Shown here: positions 47,257-59,472 of the stretch, one piece after another
How the letters are laid out: every line of letters begins with the position of its first letter
Position numbering within the stretch: position 1 is the first letter of the stretch
NCBI GenBank assembly: GCA_034440635.1
Contig: JAOTON010000961.1
Span: forward strand, 1-64,000
Origin: Lepas anatifera
Taxonomy: Eukaryota > Arthropoda > Thecostraca > Lepadidae
DNA length: 64,000 nt
Reading direction: 5' to 3'
Position numbers and translations under genes: made by a program
The notes under the pieces: model-generated
Told to the model about the DNA's origin: nothing
Databases searched by the model: none
The model's input: only the letters and a program-made list of their open reading frames with translations

Positions 47257-47905
47257 CCAAGGTATATATCAAGGGAAATGACCTTAGGCCCTGGATGATA
47301 AAAGTGACGAGTAAAAGGAGACAGGTGTGGGAACATCCGTAAAAACTGAAACCCACCATAAATAATAAAAATAATAGGAATCCTACAACAAATCCCTGAG
47401 GAGACACCGCGGAAGTAGAATGAGCATAATAACCCCGAATGGACCTAAAATGGGTGCAAAGCACAAATGAGATGTAAAATGAACTAGAACGCTGCTCAAA
47501 AGAACCAAACTCGGTGGAAAACTAAAATTCTGTACATTAACTTAAACTGTATATTTGAACTAAAATTCCACGTATTCACTAAAACCGCAATAAAAGACAC
47601 AAAACCTCACGAACAGTGTGGACAAAAAAAGGGAACTGAAAGTCAAGGAAAAGTAAAACACTACGTTTCGGTCTTGGACAATAATCATGTGTAAGGCTAT
47701 GCAAGACTGAGAACGAGACCCCTGAGGTAATCTTTTTTGCAGCCTCGATAGTGTTGCGGCTTACAACGGCTCAAAGGAGAGCCTCCGTGCGTGTGAGGGT
47801 GTCAACGAATAAGCGGCCAAAAGGATGACTGTGTGTTCAGACTGGGTTTGTGCTGTCTGATTAGAATAGCCTCGGAAATTTTGTTGTCGTTCCTATCCCT
47901 TGTGT
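47257..47905 (-). mobile_element. Penelope-like element 3' end (left, inverted arm)
   Basis: Mirror image of 48370-49036. It contains the end of the GIY-YIG ORF (to 47802) and its non-coding tail with a damaged hammerhead core at 47662-47694. Confidence 0.8.
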
Positions 47906-48130
47906 GCTTCAAAATTTTAATAGCCAGAAAATCCGTGGTAAGGTTCTGGTCTGGCTGAACCAGTCGTCGATGGTCCCCGAAAGGCGTGTTGTGCCGTTTG
48001 TGGCGTGCATCCCCAAGGTGCTCATAAAATCTAAGCCGAACAGAACGCTGGCTCTCTGCAATGTAAAAAAGACTCGTGGGGCCCACACAATTTACAATAT
48101 ATGCGATAAATCATTTTTGACAAGGCATTT
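47802..48130 (-). pseudogene. GIY-YIG endonuclease domain of a Penelope-like element
   Basis: The minus-strand frame reads IYRIYCKLCGPTSLFYIAES, then QRSVRLRFYEHLGDARHKR, NTPFGDHRRLVQ, KILKHTRDRNDNKISEAILI and KPSLNTQSSFWPLIR before the stop. The order FYI(G/A)ES - RF-EHL - Glu near the end is that of the GIY-YIG endonuclease at the C terminus of Penelope-like reverse transcriptases, which nicks the target. The usual Gly in YIGE is Ala here. No reverse transcriptase domain lies upstream, so the copy is 5'-truncated. Confidence 0.85.
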
Positions 48131-48354
48131 GCTCCGCAAACCAGCATGGCAAGTGTGGCAGAATTTACCCCCTCCTGGGCACGGCGGGGGTTCTGGGGCT
48201 GACCTCACTACTATGCTCTTCACAGAAGGCCCACTCCTCCCGTACACCCTCAGGAAAACCCCGAGCTCCGTAAGATCCCTTGAACTTGTTGGGCCAGGGA
48301 GTCATCCACAAGTGGGAGCACCAGGGGAGTGCGACTCTCCAAATGATCCGTTTG

Positions 48355-48465
48355 AAGCACACTAGGGATGGGTCCGACCGCAAAATTTGGGGCGAGTCTA
48401 TTTTAATCAGACAACACAAGCCCAGTCTGAACACATATTCATCCTCTTGGCCGCTTATCCGTTGA
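48355..48465 (+). pseudogene. GIY-YIG C-terminal tail, second Penelope-like copy
   Basis: The plus strand encodes KHTRDGSDRKIWGESILI followed by RQHKPSLNTYSSSWPLIR and a stop, the same tail as at 47802 but in the opposite direction. Confidence 0.8.
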
Positions 48466-49036
48466 CACCTTCACACACACACACACACGCACCCGCATGC
48501 TTATGCCCGGAGGCTCTCCTTTGGACCGTTTTAAACCGTGACACTATCGGGGCTGCAATAAAAGTTTACCTCGGGGGTCTCGTTCTCAGTCTTACACTAG
48601 TGGCCTTACACCTGATGATGGTCCAAGACCGAAACGTCCTGTTTTACCTTTCCCTGACTTTCAGTCTCATTTTATTTTTGTCCGCACTGCTCGTGAGATT
48701 TTGTGTCTTGTTGTTGTTTGAGTGTATACTTTGAATTTTAGTTCAAATATTCAGTTTTAGTTCATGCACAGAATATTAGTTTTCCGCCGAGTTTGGTTCT
48801 TTTGAGCAGCGTTTTAGTTCATTTTACGTCTTATTTATGTTTTTGCACCCATTTTAGGTCCATTCGGGATTTTATGGTCATTCTACTTCCGCGGTGTCTT
48901 GGGGGATCTGTTGTGGGTTTGCTATCTTTTTTAATTTGTTTATGGTTGATTTCAGTTTGTAGGGATCTTCTCACACCTGTCGCCTTTTACTCGACACTTT
49001 TATCATCTAGGGCTTTAGGTCATTTCCCTTGATATA
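48370..49036 (+). mobile_element. Penelope-like element 3' end (right arm)
   Basis: Inverted copy of 47257-47905. It includes the GIY-YIG tail, a CA repeat at 48474, the hammerhead core at 48607-48642 and a tail ending CATTTCCCTTGATATATCC. Confidence 0.8.
48607..48642 (+). ncRNA. Hammerhead ribozyme motif of the Penelope-like element
   Basis: The core reads CTGATGA (48612-48618), stem II GGTC-CAA-GACC (48620-48630), GAAA (48631-48634) and ACGTC with a minimal stem III; the predicted cut follows C48638. Stem I is ACAC against CTGT, one mismatch from perfect. The inverted copy keeps GTGT there, so the ancestral stem was ACAC/GTGT. Hammerheads with very short stem III are known in Penelope-like elements. 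Confidence 0.65.
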
Positions 49037-49076
49037 TCCAGCATGGTGCCCTATCTGCAGCAAGGCCTCCGAGAAC

Positions 49077-49534
49077 TTAAAGGGAATGTGGCACCTTCAC
49101 AACGTGATTTTAACTGAGATAGCCAAGTTGTAAAGCAGGTCGGAAAACCCGGTACTCCATATTTCATTTGACTTGGAACTCGATATTTTCGTAGAAAAAA
49201 GCTAAAACCTACCTGACACCAGCCCCCCTCAGCTCCCCGTCGCCGGCGGCCATTGTTATGAGCTACTGGTGTGACGACATATGCTGACGTCACGATGAGC
49301 ATCAACCAATCGAAGCCCTTGAAGCGTTTCAAGTATGGTAGTGGTTGCCAGATCGTGACATCATCCACAGTCTGATATTTATTTCTTTTTCTAGAGGAGT
49401 ATTTTTAAAAACCAAATATTGAGCTTATTGTACATTTTTCAGAGAAATGATGGGTGGTTTCATTATTTTTTACTAAAAGTACGCCTAATTACACTAAATT
49501 CCTGGATTCAACCAAGGTGCCACGTTCTCTTTAA
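49077..49534 (+). mobile_element. 450-bp TTAA MITE, copy 1
   Basis: Flanked by TTAA on both sides. The ends are inverted: AGGGAATGTGGCACC, and GGTGCCACGTTCTCT on the right. It contains TGACGTCA at 49285-49292. No coding region. Confidence 0.85.
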
Positions 49535-49733
49535 CCACAATACATCCAGGCAGTCGAAGCGCTCTTAAACCTCCCATAAAAATCACACCAAGATGCTTCC
49601 TTTTCCTTCATGTGTTACATCCAAATGGATATCTAAGATTCGACCTCATGTGTTGGGTACCCAATGATTCGGTGAACTTCCATGGACGCGCCTGTCAGAA
49701 CCCGCGCGTGTTATCGTGGGGCCGGCCAGCTGA

Positions 49734-49916
<183 letters not shown>

Positions 49917-49919
49917 TGA

Positions 49920-50227
49920 GTACTCCGCGTCTGCGGGAAACTAATGAGCTGCGGATTTAATAAAGGTGTACGGTAAATGTCACCAGCGCTGAGCGGACCG
50001 GCTGGTAGCTGGCAAGGCCCGAGTTGGAGCCGAGGTCGGATCAATGGCTCCGAAACCTGAGGAACCAGAAGAGTGAAAATGTTTTAGAAATTATTGTTGT
50101 AAACGACATGTAGACTTAGAATATGGTGTAAACGCGGACGGAGAAGGCTTGCCGTTTACTACTGACGGAGGTATTCGGTCCAGATGGCAAAATCTAGCAA
50201 AGTCCCAGTAGGTTATACTCTGGATTA
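49920..50227. other. ZCCHC10 intron sequence, nothing else seen
   Basis: Follows the GTGAGT donor. No frame or repeat of note. Confidence 0.4.
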
Positions 50228-50679
50228 TTAAAGTGAAGGTGGCACTTTTATAACGTGATATTAACTGAGATAGCCAAGTTGTAAAGCATGCCGGAAACCC
50301 GGTACTCTATGTATAATTTGTCTCGAAACTCAAAATTTCCGTAGAGAAAAGTTAAAAACATGCCTGAAATGTACCCTACATGTACCCTTAGCAGCAGGCC
50401 ACAGTTGACAGTCGTTGGTGTGACGACATATACTGACGTCACGGTGAGTATCAGTCAATCAAAGCACTTGAAGCCTGTTGAGTATGGTAGTAGTTGCCAG
50501 ATCATGACATCATCCACAGGCAGATATTTCTCTCCCTAGAGGAGCATTTTAAAAATCAAAATATTGACCTTATTGTACATTTTTCAGAGAAATCATGAGA
50601 GGTTTCTTTATTTTCGGCTAAAAGTACCCCTAATCACAATCAATTCCAGGATTCGACCAAGGTGGCACATTCCCTTTAA
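50228..50679 (+). mobile_element. 450-bp TTAA MITE, copy 2
   Basis: TTAA at 50228 and 50676. Aligned along its whole length with copy 1; TGACGTCA at 50434-50441 is conserved. Confidence 0.85.
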
Positions 50680-50684
50680 ATATC

Positions 50685-52225
50685 GCTCATGACCTGCTTC
50701 TACGCTGGAAGTTTGCCCGGCGAGATGCGTAAACCCGAAAGGAAGTAAGTATTCACACAGGTCTCCGAAATAGATTCACGTCTTCGTGAACCGGTAGAGA
50801 TTGTAGCCAGCCAGGCTCTCATTAAATGTGAGTAAATGTCACGCCTCAGAAACGGAGGGAATTGGGCTCGGAAGATGCTGTCGCTAATTTCATAACTTGT
50901 TGACTTTGTAGTGTCTGTATTGCGATCCCCGGCTTGCAAGCGTCCGGGGAGACACGTCTGCCCGCGTTGTTCGCAAGGCTCGCCGACTTCTGGACGAACT
51001 AACTTAAAGCTATGTAATAAATAATACCCTGCCACCAACCCAGTCCCTCGCCCTAGGAACGAAGTACGTCGAACTCCGAAAATGACTGGTTGAAACCCTC
51101 GCGTCTTTTTGTTATTGGGGCAAAGCCCTTGGTGTTGGGCTGGTTTGACGATGATAATTATTGCGACTCAGCTAATCATGCGAGCAAGCTTCCAAAGAAC
51201 AAGTCAGTCTCATCAGAAAAGACAGTCTCTTCATGGATTTCTTTGGTCTGTCAATATATTTTAGGGTTCTTAAATGTGTTTTGTAAAGCCAAATCCGCTA
51301 GATAAAAGATTCATCCAATCCCATTTCTCCTGAATGATGTCGGCTGACATCAACTGACCGAGACTGGTGCCGGAGAGGCCGGGATATCGTCTCGCCACGT
51401 GTAGCTTTCCACCTAGAGCCATGAATTTGAGAGCGCTGCTCGCCCCTTGATTGCACCTGAGAGAGCCGAGCCGGGGGCCCGTAACGAGGCTAATGCATTG
51501 CAGCGCCGTGGCTGCTGCCCAGGAGACCAGGCTGCCATGATGCCGTCCTCGTTTTTCCACTGGGTCGGCAGCTGGACGGGCGAGGTCACGTTGGGTTCGC
51601 CCGATATGACAGTGAGCGTCGTATTTTGCACCTCGCACGATGTGAGACGATTTCATGTCGGTGGGTGTCTGTGCGACTGTGTCGGGGGGATATCAGTAAC
51701 TTCATTGAGATTGCGTCTGGTTGTAATTGGGAACTCTGTTCATTGGCTGCGAGGTACTGGGAGTACGTCCCAGTTGGCTGCGTTGAGGGAAATGACGTTA
51801 TTTCTCTGATGATATTAGCGCTGCAGCGAATTCAAAGCTCAACTTCATTTGGATTTTCTTTTCATCTAGCTTATGGGAGATCAGCACAAAGGTTTCCATT
51901 TAACAGGGCTAGTTCAAGGCTCCGTGGGGCGGAAACAATTTTTTGTCGCCTCTTTCGTTTTTTGGTTTTCGCAAATGTTTCCAATGGTAATGAGCTGTGA
52001 CTGAAATTTTATAGTGCTTCTGTTTGTTATCATGATATATATTTCGCGAGAAATATATCCAAATATGTGATGGAAACAAGGAAATGTGACTCTTCTTTAC
52101 GCCGCTACTTAGTGAGAAAAAAACTGGCGCAAAACGCGTCGATGCGGAGTATATGTCTTAGACGTGCCAGCCATTGAATCAATTTTAGCGTACTAATGGT
52201 ACTATAACCAAAAAAGCAAGCAAAC
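50685..52225. other. Intergenic or intronic, no supported gene
   Basis: Frames of up to 128 codons occur at 51270-51656 on both strands in a GC-rich patch, but none shows a recognisable domain. Confidence 0.35.
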
Positions 52226-52230
52226 TCAGA

Positions 52231-52300
52231 TGGTGGCATGGTAGTTTCTAAGAGCCGGACATAAACTTCCCGTGGTCAGTGGTTCGAATGCGACCATTTT
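52231..52300 (+). mobile_element. tRNA-like SINE head
   Basis: A-box-like TGGCATGGTAGTTTC near 52235 and a B box GGTTCGAATGC at 52281-52291, about 45 bases apart. A SINE or tRNA relic. Confidence 0.4.
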
Positions 52301-52474
52301 GCTGCTACCGGGGAACTCTTTGTTCGAACTTTGCCTTGGATAGGCATGTGGGGGTGATGCGCTGCACAGCTCAGTGGCAAATGGTTTGGCTCTCCCAGAG
52401 CATTTCTGGCTGTGCTACTGCTCAATTTGTATTCGTTCTCAAAGTAAAAGGCATAACCAAATCCGCTTCGACGG

Positions 52475-52924
52475 TCAAAGGGAATGTGGCACCGTGGTTG
52501 AATCCTGAAATTTAGTGTAACTAGGGGTACTTTTAGCCGAAAATCATGGAACCGTGCATAAATTATCTGAAAAATGTACAATAAGCTCAATATTTTTATT
52601 TTTAAAATGCCCCTCTAGAAAAAGAAATAAATATCTGCCTGTGGATGATGTCATGATCTGGCAACCACTACCATATTCAATAGGCTTCAAGGGCTCCGAT
52701 TGGCTGATACACACCGTGACGTCAGCATATGTCGTCACACGAACAGCCATGACAACTGTGGCCTTCTGCTAAGTCAGGGTACATTTCACGTAGGTCTTAG
52801 CTTTTTCTACGGAAATCTAGACTTCCAAGACAAATGATCTATTGAGTACTGGGTTTTCCGACTTGCTTTACAACTTGGCTATCTCAGTTAAAATCACGTT
52901 ATGAAGGTGCCACATTCCCTTTAA
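52475..52924 (-). mobile_element. 450-bp TTAA MITE, copy 3 (inverted)
   Basis: Inverse orientation to copies 1 and 2. The right flank is TTAA (52921-52924) and the left has decayed to TCAA. TGACGTCA is at 52717-52724. Confidence 0.85.
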
Positions 52925-52929
52925 AGCAT

Positions 52930-53444
52930 ATTCTAAAGTTGATTTTATCCGTAAATTTGTAATGAAATGCGATGTTGACTAATCTCGTTGCAAATATTAC
53001 AGGGTGAAAAAGGTCAGCATATGTGGCTTTCTGTAAGAAAACTGATATATAAGTTTTTGACAAAAAAATGCGGATTTCTGTGAAAAGTATATTTATTGTG
53101 AAAACATAAAACTTTGCACTAGAGCATAAATATTCAAATTCGAGGCAAAATGCATGTGCTTATTATGATGGCTGCCAAAGTTTACATTTCATTAGGCACA
53201 TGCAAATATCTGGGTTACCTGGGTCATTAGAAATATAAATGGAAAACCGAATGTTCAAGTATATTTACAGTCTTCACCGACGCTACATGGTACAAAATGT
53301 ACAAAAATACGCAAAATCGTAGCTTAGATCGGTATTGCTCTCTTTGTACGGCACTTAAGTGGGCTTGGCACGAATGGCCCTAGTTGCGGTGTGGAGAAGG
53401 ACGCCAATAACTTAACCAGTTGTCATGGCGCATTTTTTACGATA
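52930..53444. other. AT-rich sequence, no gene
   Basis: No open frame, repeat or RNA feature recognised. Confidence 0.4.
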
Positions 53445-53449
53445 CCAAG

Positions 53450-54912
53450 GCTGGGGGATCCAGTTGCGCGTAGCTTCCGCCCGCGCTCTCCCTACGCCCG
53501 CGCTGATTTGAGCGGAAGTCAGCGCGTAAGCGATTTGGAGGGATGTTCAGGAGAGAGCAATCGCGCGGAGCTCCGCGCCCGCGGGAATTAGCGCGGTGCA
53601 TGGAGGGCAATCCGAGGCGGCGGTGAATACCTCCGGCGACCTTAGTAAATGGACGTTAAGGCTCAAATTCCCATAGAATACGGTGCTTTTCTGGCCGTAG
53701 TAAACTCGCGTCATAGGTTTCAGCCTGCTGACTGCTGAACGGTGTCGGATTTCCTGGCCGACTGTGGGGGAGGGGATGAGCGGAAGACACGGCCCCGCGC
53801 TGGGAGGTGAAGTGATGATAAAGGTGCTCGGATCGGATCAAGGGAAAAACTTTAGCCAGAAACGACAATTATACTTATATAGTGACCATTATAAAGTGGG
53901 ATTTCCACATAAAGGAGACGTACATGTGAAAACGATGTAATTTGCCTTAATCCAAATGTATTTTTATGTTAAACCTACCTCAAGTCAATTTATATGAGCA
54001 GGACACTGTCCTCACGAAATTGGATTAGTCAGACCAATGTGGGAGAGATGAGCCGGGCAGGCCCCAGGAAGCCTGGCTCGGCGAGTGCAGCGCAATTCAG
54101 TTTGAAATTTATTCACGAATCGAACCGTTATTCGGTGCATTTTCTCAAACCTATTCAAGTCATGTTCACTAGCGGATCTAGGGGAGGGGGTTGGGCACAA
54201 CAGGCAATTGCCCCCTGTTATCATCTATCGGCTCCGACGGGGGTTCACCGCCTGTCTTTAGCCTGTCACGCGTATGTTAAGACTGATCTTTTTGACATTG
54301 GCCTTCAAGTCACGCCAAAGATGTTGCAAGTGGTTGGGTGACTTTCTATGGACACGGGGATATTTCTATGGATATCCTCACGCTCACAGTTCTCAGGGTG
54401 AACTGGGTTATCGCTGGTGTTCCATGTAATCCTCGACGAGACCGCTCGGGGACGGTGAGTGGTACGAAACATGAGATACGTCCTGGTCCGAAAAACAAGG
54501 TGTATTGGAGGGCAGTTAGCATTACGGCTGGTGGTCCACTGGCACATCTGCAGTGATCTATGTTTCTCTTCGCCTGTGTCTCTTCTGAGGATTTCCCAGT
54601 GAGATGCTGGGAGTTGGTGGGCCTCGATTATTATTATTATAAAGACATGTTTTGTCGACTGCAAGTCATATAACTTGGATTCATTGACATTTCCAATACC
54701 TTTTCGTTGCTTTAAAAGGATCATACAGGCTTCCGCGCTGTCTTCCGCGCTGTTGAGAAGACGCGGAAAGTTAGTGCGTAAGACGGCGAGTTATGACACT
54801 ACTTCCGCCACAACTTAGCTGCGCGCTGATGGATCCCTCCAAAAGCCGCTCAGCGTTAACTTACGCCCCTGCGCAGCTGCGCGCTGTCTACCGCGCGTCC
54901 GGATCCCCCAGC
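53450..54912. mobile_element. 1.46-kb element with 12-bp inverted ends and CCAAG duplication
   Basis: GCTGGGGGATCC at 53450 is mirrored exactly by GGATCCCCCAGC ending at 54912. CCAAG flanks both sides (53445-53449 and 54913-54917). The outermost 150-180 bp at each end are GC-rich and share inverted pieces (GCGCGTAAG, TTCCGC, TTTGGAGGGAT). The interior is AT-richer with no transposase; a hAT-like G-rich end sits at 54176. The superfamily is not recognised. Confidence 0.8.
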
Positions 54913-54919
54913 CCAAGTA

Positions 54920-56275
54920 ATATATATGTACTTGCCGGGAACCACGAAAATTTACCTTTAAATGCCGATTTCAGATAACTTTCCTTCGCGCGAGTGGGGA
55001 AGGGCATTCGCCCATAGCCTGCTCAGGGTGTCCCGGTTCCCCGTGTTGTGCGCCCGATCATGAGGCGACAGATGAAGTTTGTATGTGTACAACGGTGGCC
55101 CGGGTAGGAGTGGTCCCGGTTTTATCTTTCGTAGCACATTCATGCAGGTACAGTGGCCCATGTTGCAATGTGGGATTTTTTTTAAATATCCTGCTAGTCT
55201 GGAATTTGGAATGCATGGGTCAGTTTCACATAGTTTGTGTTAGATTTGTAGATGCTACCTCACTTTTGCCATCGTTTTCCATCTACCTGCAGCTTTAAGG
55301 GTTTTGTTTACGATCTCACAGATTGCTAGATAATTGCTATTTTTCTAGTAGTCTGTTAACATCGCGTAAATATATGCGCATGACACACGGCAATAATCTG
55401 GAAATTAACCTAAATATGGGACAGATAGAAATACAGCGTCGGTTTTGATAACAATTTGTATTTCTTATTTCTTTTTGACTGAATTGAAAATATATGTAAT
55501 GCACAGGCATGGTTAAACCTGGTTTCAATTGAATGAGCTTGCGTTGCCCTGATGTGAAGGTACAGTGTGATTTCACCTCACCATCGGCAGTCAGAACCAT
55601 CAGCCGGGCATGCAACGGCGATACCCGACTTAGAATCGGAGGCCAGTGTCACTTCAGACTTCAGTGATCCCGGATTTGAGATTTTCCATTTTCTTGGCCT
55701 AATGTTGAATGTCCGTTGAAATTGATCTACGTTTCTAGTCCAACCAGATGGTTTTCGAATTCGATTGTGGTTACGATGCCATGTTTCAGCCAATAGTGGC
55801 CCGCGTCAAATGCATGTTTTGTTATGCCATCATGTCGGTCGCTCGGTCGGTCGTTGCCAGCCGGCGGGATTTGGGTTATTTACAGAGGTTTTAACTCACA
55901 ATACATGCTTGGCGAGGGCAATTCCGTTCTCTAGGCTATTGTCCGAAGCAAATGCGATTTTGTGACATGTATCCGGTGATTAATGTGTCTCCTGGGTGAC
56001 AGGTTCTGGATTCGAATCAATACTCGGAGTTTTAGGGTACGTCATCTGCCAAGGCTAATGCGCCCGCTGATATCGGACTAAATCAGCTCAGATCCGTCCG
56101 GGTTAATTAAAGCTTCCTATACCGGGATGTAACACCTAAAAATCTCTGATGGGATTGTAAACTATGTCAAACTGAATCTTAAGCAGCAATCTTGCTTAGG
56201 ATCTGCTCCAAAGGAATCCGGTGGGAAGTATCGACGCAGACATCGGTTGAACTGGTCACAACTATCCGTCTCGAA
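54920..56275. other. No gene seen
   Basis: Only short frames. A GGATTCGAATC (B-box-like) occurs near 56007 without an A box. Confidence 0.35.
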
Positions 56276-56284
56276 TAAAACATG

Positions 56285-56350
56285 CTGAACCGTGAGGCGG
56301 CTGCCACTGCATGGGAACAGTGTGAGCCCGGGTTCGAATCCTGCGGCCGC
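56285..56350 (+). mobile_element. tRNA-like relic
   Basis: GTGAGCCCGGGTTCGAATCC (ending at 56341) is a strong T-arm/B-box match preceded by a GC-rich stretch. The A box is weak. Confidence 0.4.
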
Positions 56351-59146
56351 TGGGCGGAGGAACAGTCTCTCCGCTGCTGCGTAGCATTGCTGCGGTGATG
56401 GCCGCCCACGGCCAATGGCGGTGTGCTGCGGCGTCGGGGCAATACCGCCGCCATGTACCAGTAGCTGGCTGAGCCACCCGCTGTCAGGGAAAACCGAAGT
56501 GCCTGCGCCAGCTCGGTGCTGATGAAATAGATCTTGAATCTACTCGGAATATGTTGCGTAGATGTTTCCACAAGCAAATATCTTCCATGCTATTGAGGAG
56601 GACACGTCTTTGGCATTTACTAGTCTATCGAGGGAAAACAGAATGTACAAATTCTCATGTTGGAATTAGCTTATCCCTGATGCTTGGCTGTGCGATTTTT
56701 TTAGGGAAGGAGGTTAAATATGTTTTCTGATAGACCGGCGCTGGTAAATAGCGTTGTACCAGTTCTCCCTGTTAACTATGAATTTATTGTTCTGCCTTAA
56801 CAAGCGAACCAACCATGATGATCAAAAATTAAATCCCTATTTACGTTTCGCTTCTGACCTGCCCTACTTTCTGAGTGCCTGAGGATGTCTGAAGCCTACC
56901 TTTCTCGGAATGCCTATGGCTTCTTGATCTGGGCCGAGACAGCTTCCTTCAGGCTGAGACACGCAGGGCCTGCCCTCCAGTGCACTCCAGCTCCAACAAA
57001 GCACGCGCTGAATGGACCCACTCGGGCCTAGCTCGTTGGCTTTTCAAAACTCTCTAAAGAAACAATACTGGGAAAACGGACCCGGCCCAAGCGTGCCATG
57101 CTTTGTGGGAAATCAGCGAATTGTGTTTGGGAACTGTCAGCGGGCGTTTTCCAATTTATGCGCGGTCGTTTGATGTGGGAGTGGAGAGACAAATATTGTT
57201 TTGACGAAAGTGGAAAAAATGTGTGTGATCTAAGGATTAAGAGTAAAGGTATCTGACAGCTCAAGACTCTTCTCCGTGTATCTGTGGTCGGTTTCAGGCT
57301 GGTTGGTAGATATTAGGCTCTGTTGGTTTATAGGGAGATACGCGAAAAATGTATTGTAGTGGTCTTGCTATTTGAAAAAATCCTTATTACGAAACTTTCA
57401 ATTATTTTTGTTTCTTCAGTAAAATTTTTGGAGGCCACTCTATTATTGAAATATGTTAACGGTACCGGTAAAAGGCTGGAACCTGCTCTTCATATCAATG
57501 TTTTCAAAACCTATTTTAAGTTTTAAGTAATTGTTTTTGTAAGGAAAATGTCTGTTCTCCTGTATTTGTATTTGAATTAATTTTGCATAGCCTATGAAAA
57601 CTACCAAATGAATCAGTTCGCCCTATAAATGAAGCATGAAATAGTTACCCAAGTCTTCAATCGTTCCGTACCAAGGGTCTTCAGTCGTTTTCTACAAAAT
57701 TTCCCAGGATGACGAAACTTTTGCGTCAGATAGGTCACGTGACCCAGGTATGAGAATTCCTGGGCTGCTGATTGGTCAGTTGTGATTTATTTAAACTCCT
57801 ATATTTCTGTTTCAAAAGAGTTTTGGAATTCCGTTTTTTAAGTAATTTTTGTTGTGATAGTTCGGGGTTGTACACTACTGTTTAGGACAGATATAACCCA
57901 GTTCTTAGAGAAAGTGATGGTTATAGCTGAGGCTACGTCATTTGATCGATTGTGAGAATTTTCAATAAGTCGTATAGAAATGTTGACTTTTAGATTGATT
58001 TTAAAGCAATTGGAGGCCGAATTCGCCAAATGAGAATAGGACTTCTGACACAACTTTTTGTGGCCTTTTGATATAGCCAATAACAATTTATCGCATCTCT
58101 CCCTTAACTTATTTGTATATTAGAAACGATAGCTTACGGCACAACAGTTTATGCCTCAAGAGTCATATTTAGACGACATCTTGAATTGCATGCCCCCGAA
58201 TACTGGATGAGATGTCCATTTTGATAATGATGTATAAAAAACCAATATGCTCATTCCAGATGATTTCTGCGTCATTAGTCCACTATTCTTGAATTTTACC
58301 ACCTGATTACGTAATGCTGCTCGTGAATGAAAGCACCCAGTTAAAAAGCACCACTTAGGCCGTGCGTTAGGCCTATCGTTTTGGTGCCGGTACGAACCGC
58401 CACTCGAGATATATTTCTGTAAATAACCGAGGCCTAACACCGACCAATCAGCATTGGACCGGGTATACACGCACGTCTTCAGCTGTTCAGTTAGGATAAC
58501 GTCTCCGCTGGGGAGGATAATCGAACGGGTCTGTATACAACCAAACCATGTTGTGGTTTGATTAACTATAACTGAGGAAGAAATAAGCAGCGTTGTGGCA
58601 GTGGTGGGAATACGATATGGTCTTAAAGTGGAAAACATCTCCACTTTAAACTGTCCGAAAACACTGCGGCTAAAGCTGCTGAGGTTGAAAGGCAGAGAAG
58701 CTAATTTAATCAGGAGGAAAACCGCAAAATGTGGTCTGGCTTTGGTTCCGCAGTTGTGCGTGGATTAATCCAATGTTCCAGTGGACTTCCGCCGGTTGGC
58801 AGTAATGGGCTCCTCTGTTATGCTGCGTCCTAATGCTGCTGCACGCTTATGCAGTTTACAATTCGGGCGCGGCCGCCATAAAAACCGTCAAAACAGCGGC
58901 AGTGCGTGACGGGGCTTCTGGTGAGCTGTTCGTCCTCATTCCATCCTGGAAAACATGGGCGTAGGAACGGAGGGGGGCATGGCTCCCCCAATGTTCAAGA
59001 TCTTGATCATTGACTCTTTGGCGTTGAGTGGAAGGAAATGGTTTATCCTAGTTACATAACAAGGCTATCATTTCAACGCAAGTGCCTTCAGCTGTAAGTC
59101 GTCGGTCTGCATTTCCTGCCATTGCACCATGCGTTGTGTGAGCTAA
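56351..59146. other. Mostly AT-rich intergenic sequence, no supported gene
   Basis: A 162-codon minus frame at 58156-58644 and an 82-codon one at 57838-58086 show no motif. 58955-58985 has a G-rich hAT-like end. Confidence 0.35.
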
Positions 59147-59472
59147 TTGTCAGGGGAGTCCCCGACAGCCACGGCCGGCGGGCGTGCACCGTGTGGCCGC
59201 CCCCGGGCCGGTAAGCCCGGGCGACTGTGCGCACCTCACCTCCCGGTGTCGGAGCTGCAGCCTCCCAGTCGACCGGCGGCGGCGGGCGGGGGCAGCGGCC
59301 GGCGCAGCTGCCGCAGCACTCCGGGGCGGGCGTGGGGTGGAGTGGCGCTGCAGCCGGAGTTGTGGTCCTCCCCTGTGTGGGTAAGGGAAGTAGGAGCCAC
59401 GCCTAAACGGCAGACGACGGAGCGGCCGGCTGCAGTCGGGTCCTGCCGGGCTGCACAGCGCGCTGCCTTCTA
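59147..59472 (+). promoter_or_regulatory. CpG-rich segment upstream of the 442-codon frame
   Basis: The densest GC and CpG stretch in the window (CCGGCGGCGGCGGGCGGGGG near 59272), directly before the long open frame. It may be a promoter or 5' leader. Confidence 0.4.

Noticed and set aside
53391..54341. Short frames inside the 1.46-kb element as a transposase
   Set aside because: None has a DDE core or any recognisable domain.
56285..56350. Complete tRNA gene
   Set aside because: Good T-arm but no convincing A box or acceptor pairing.
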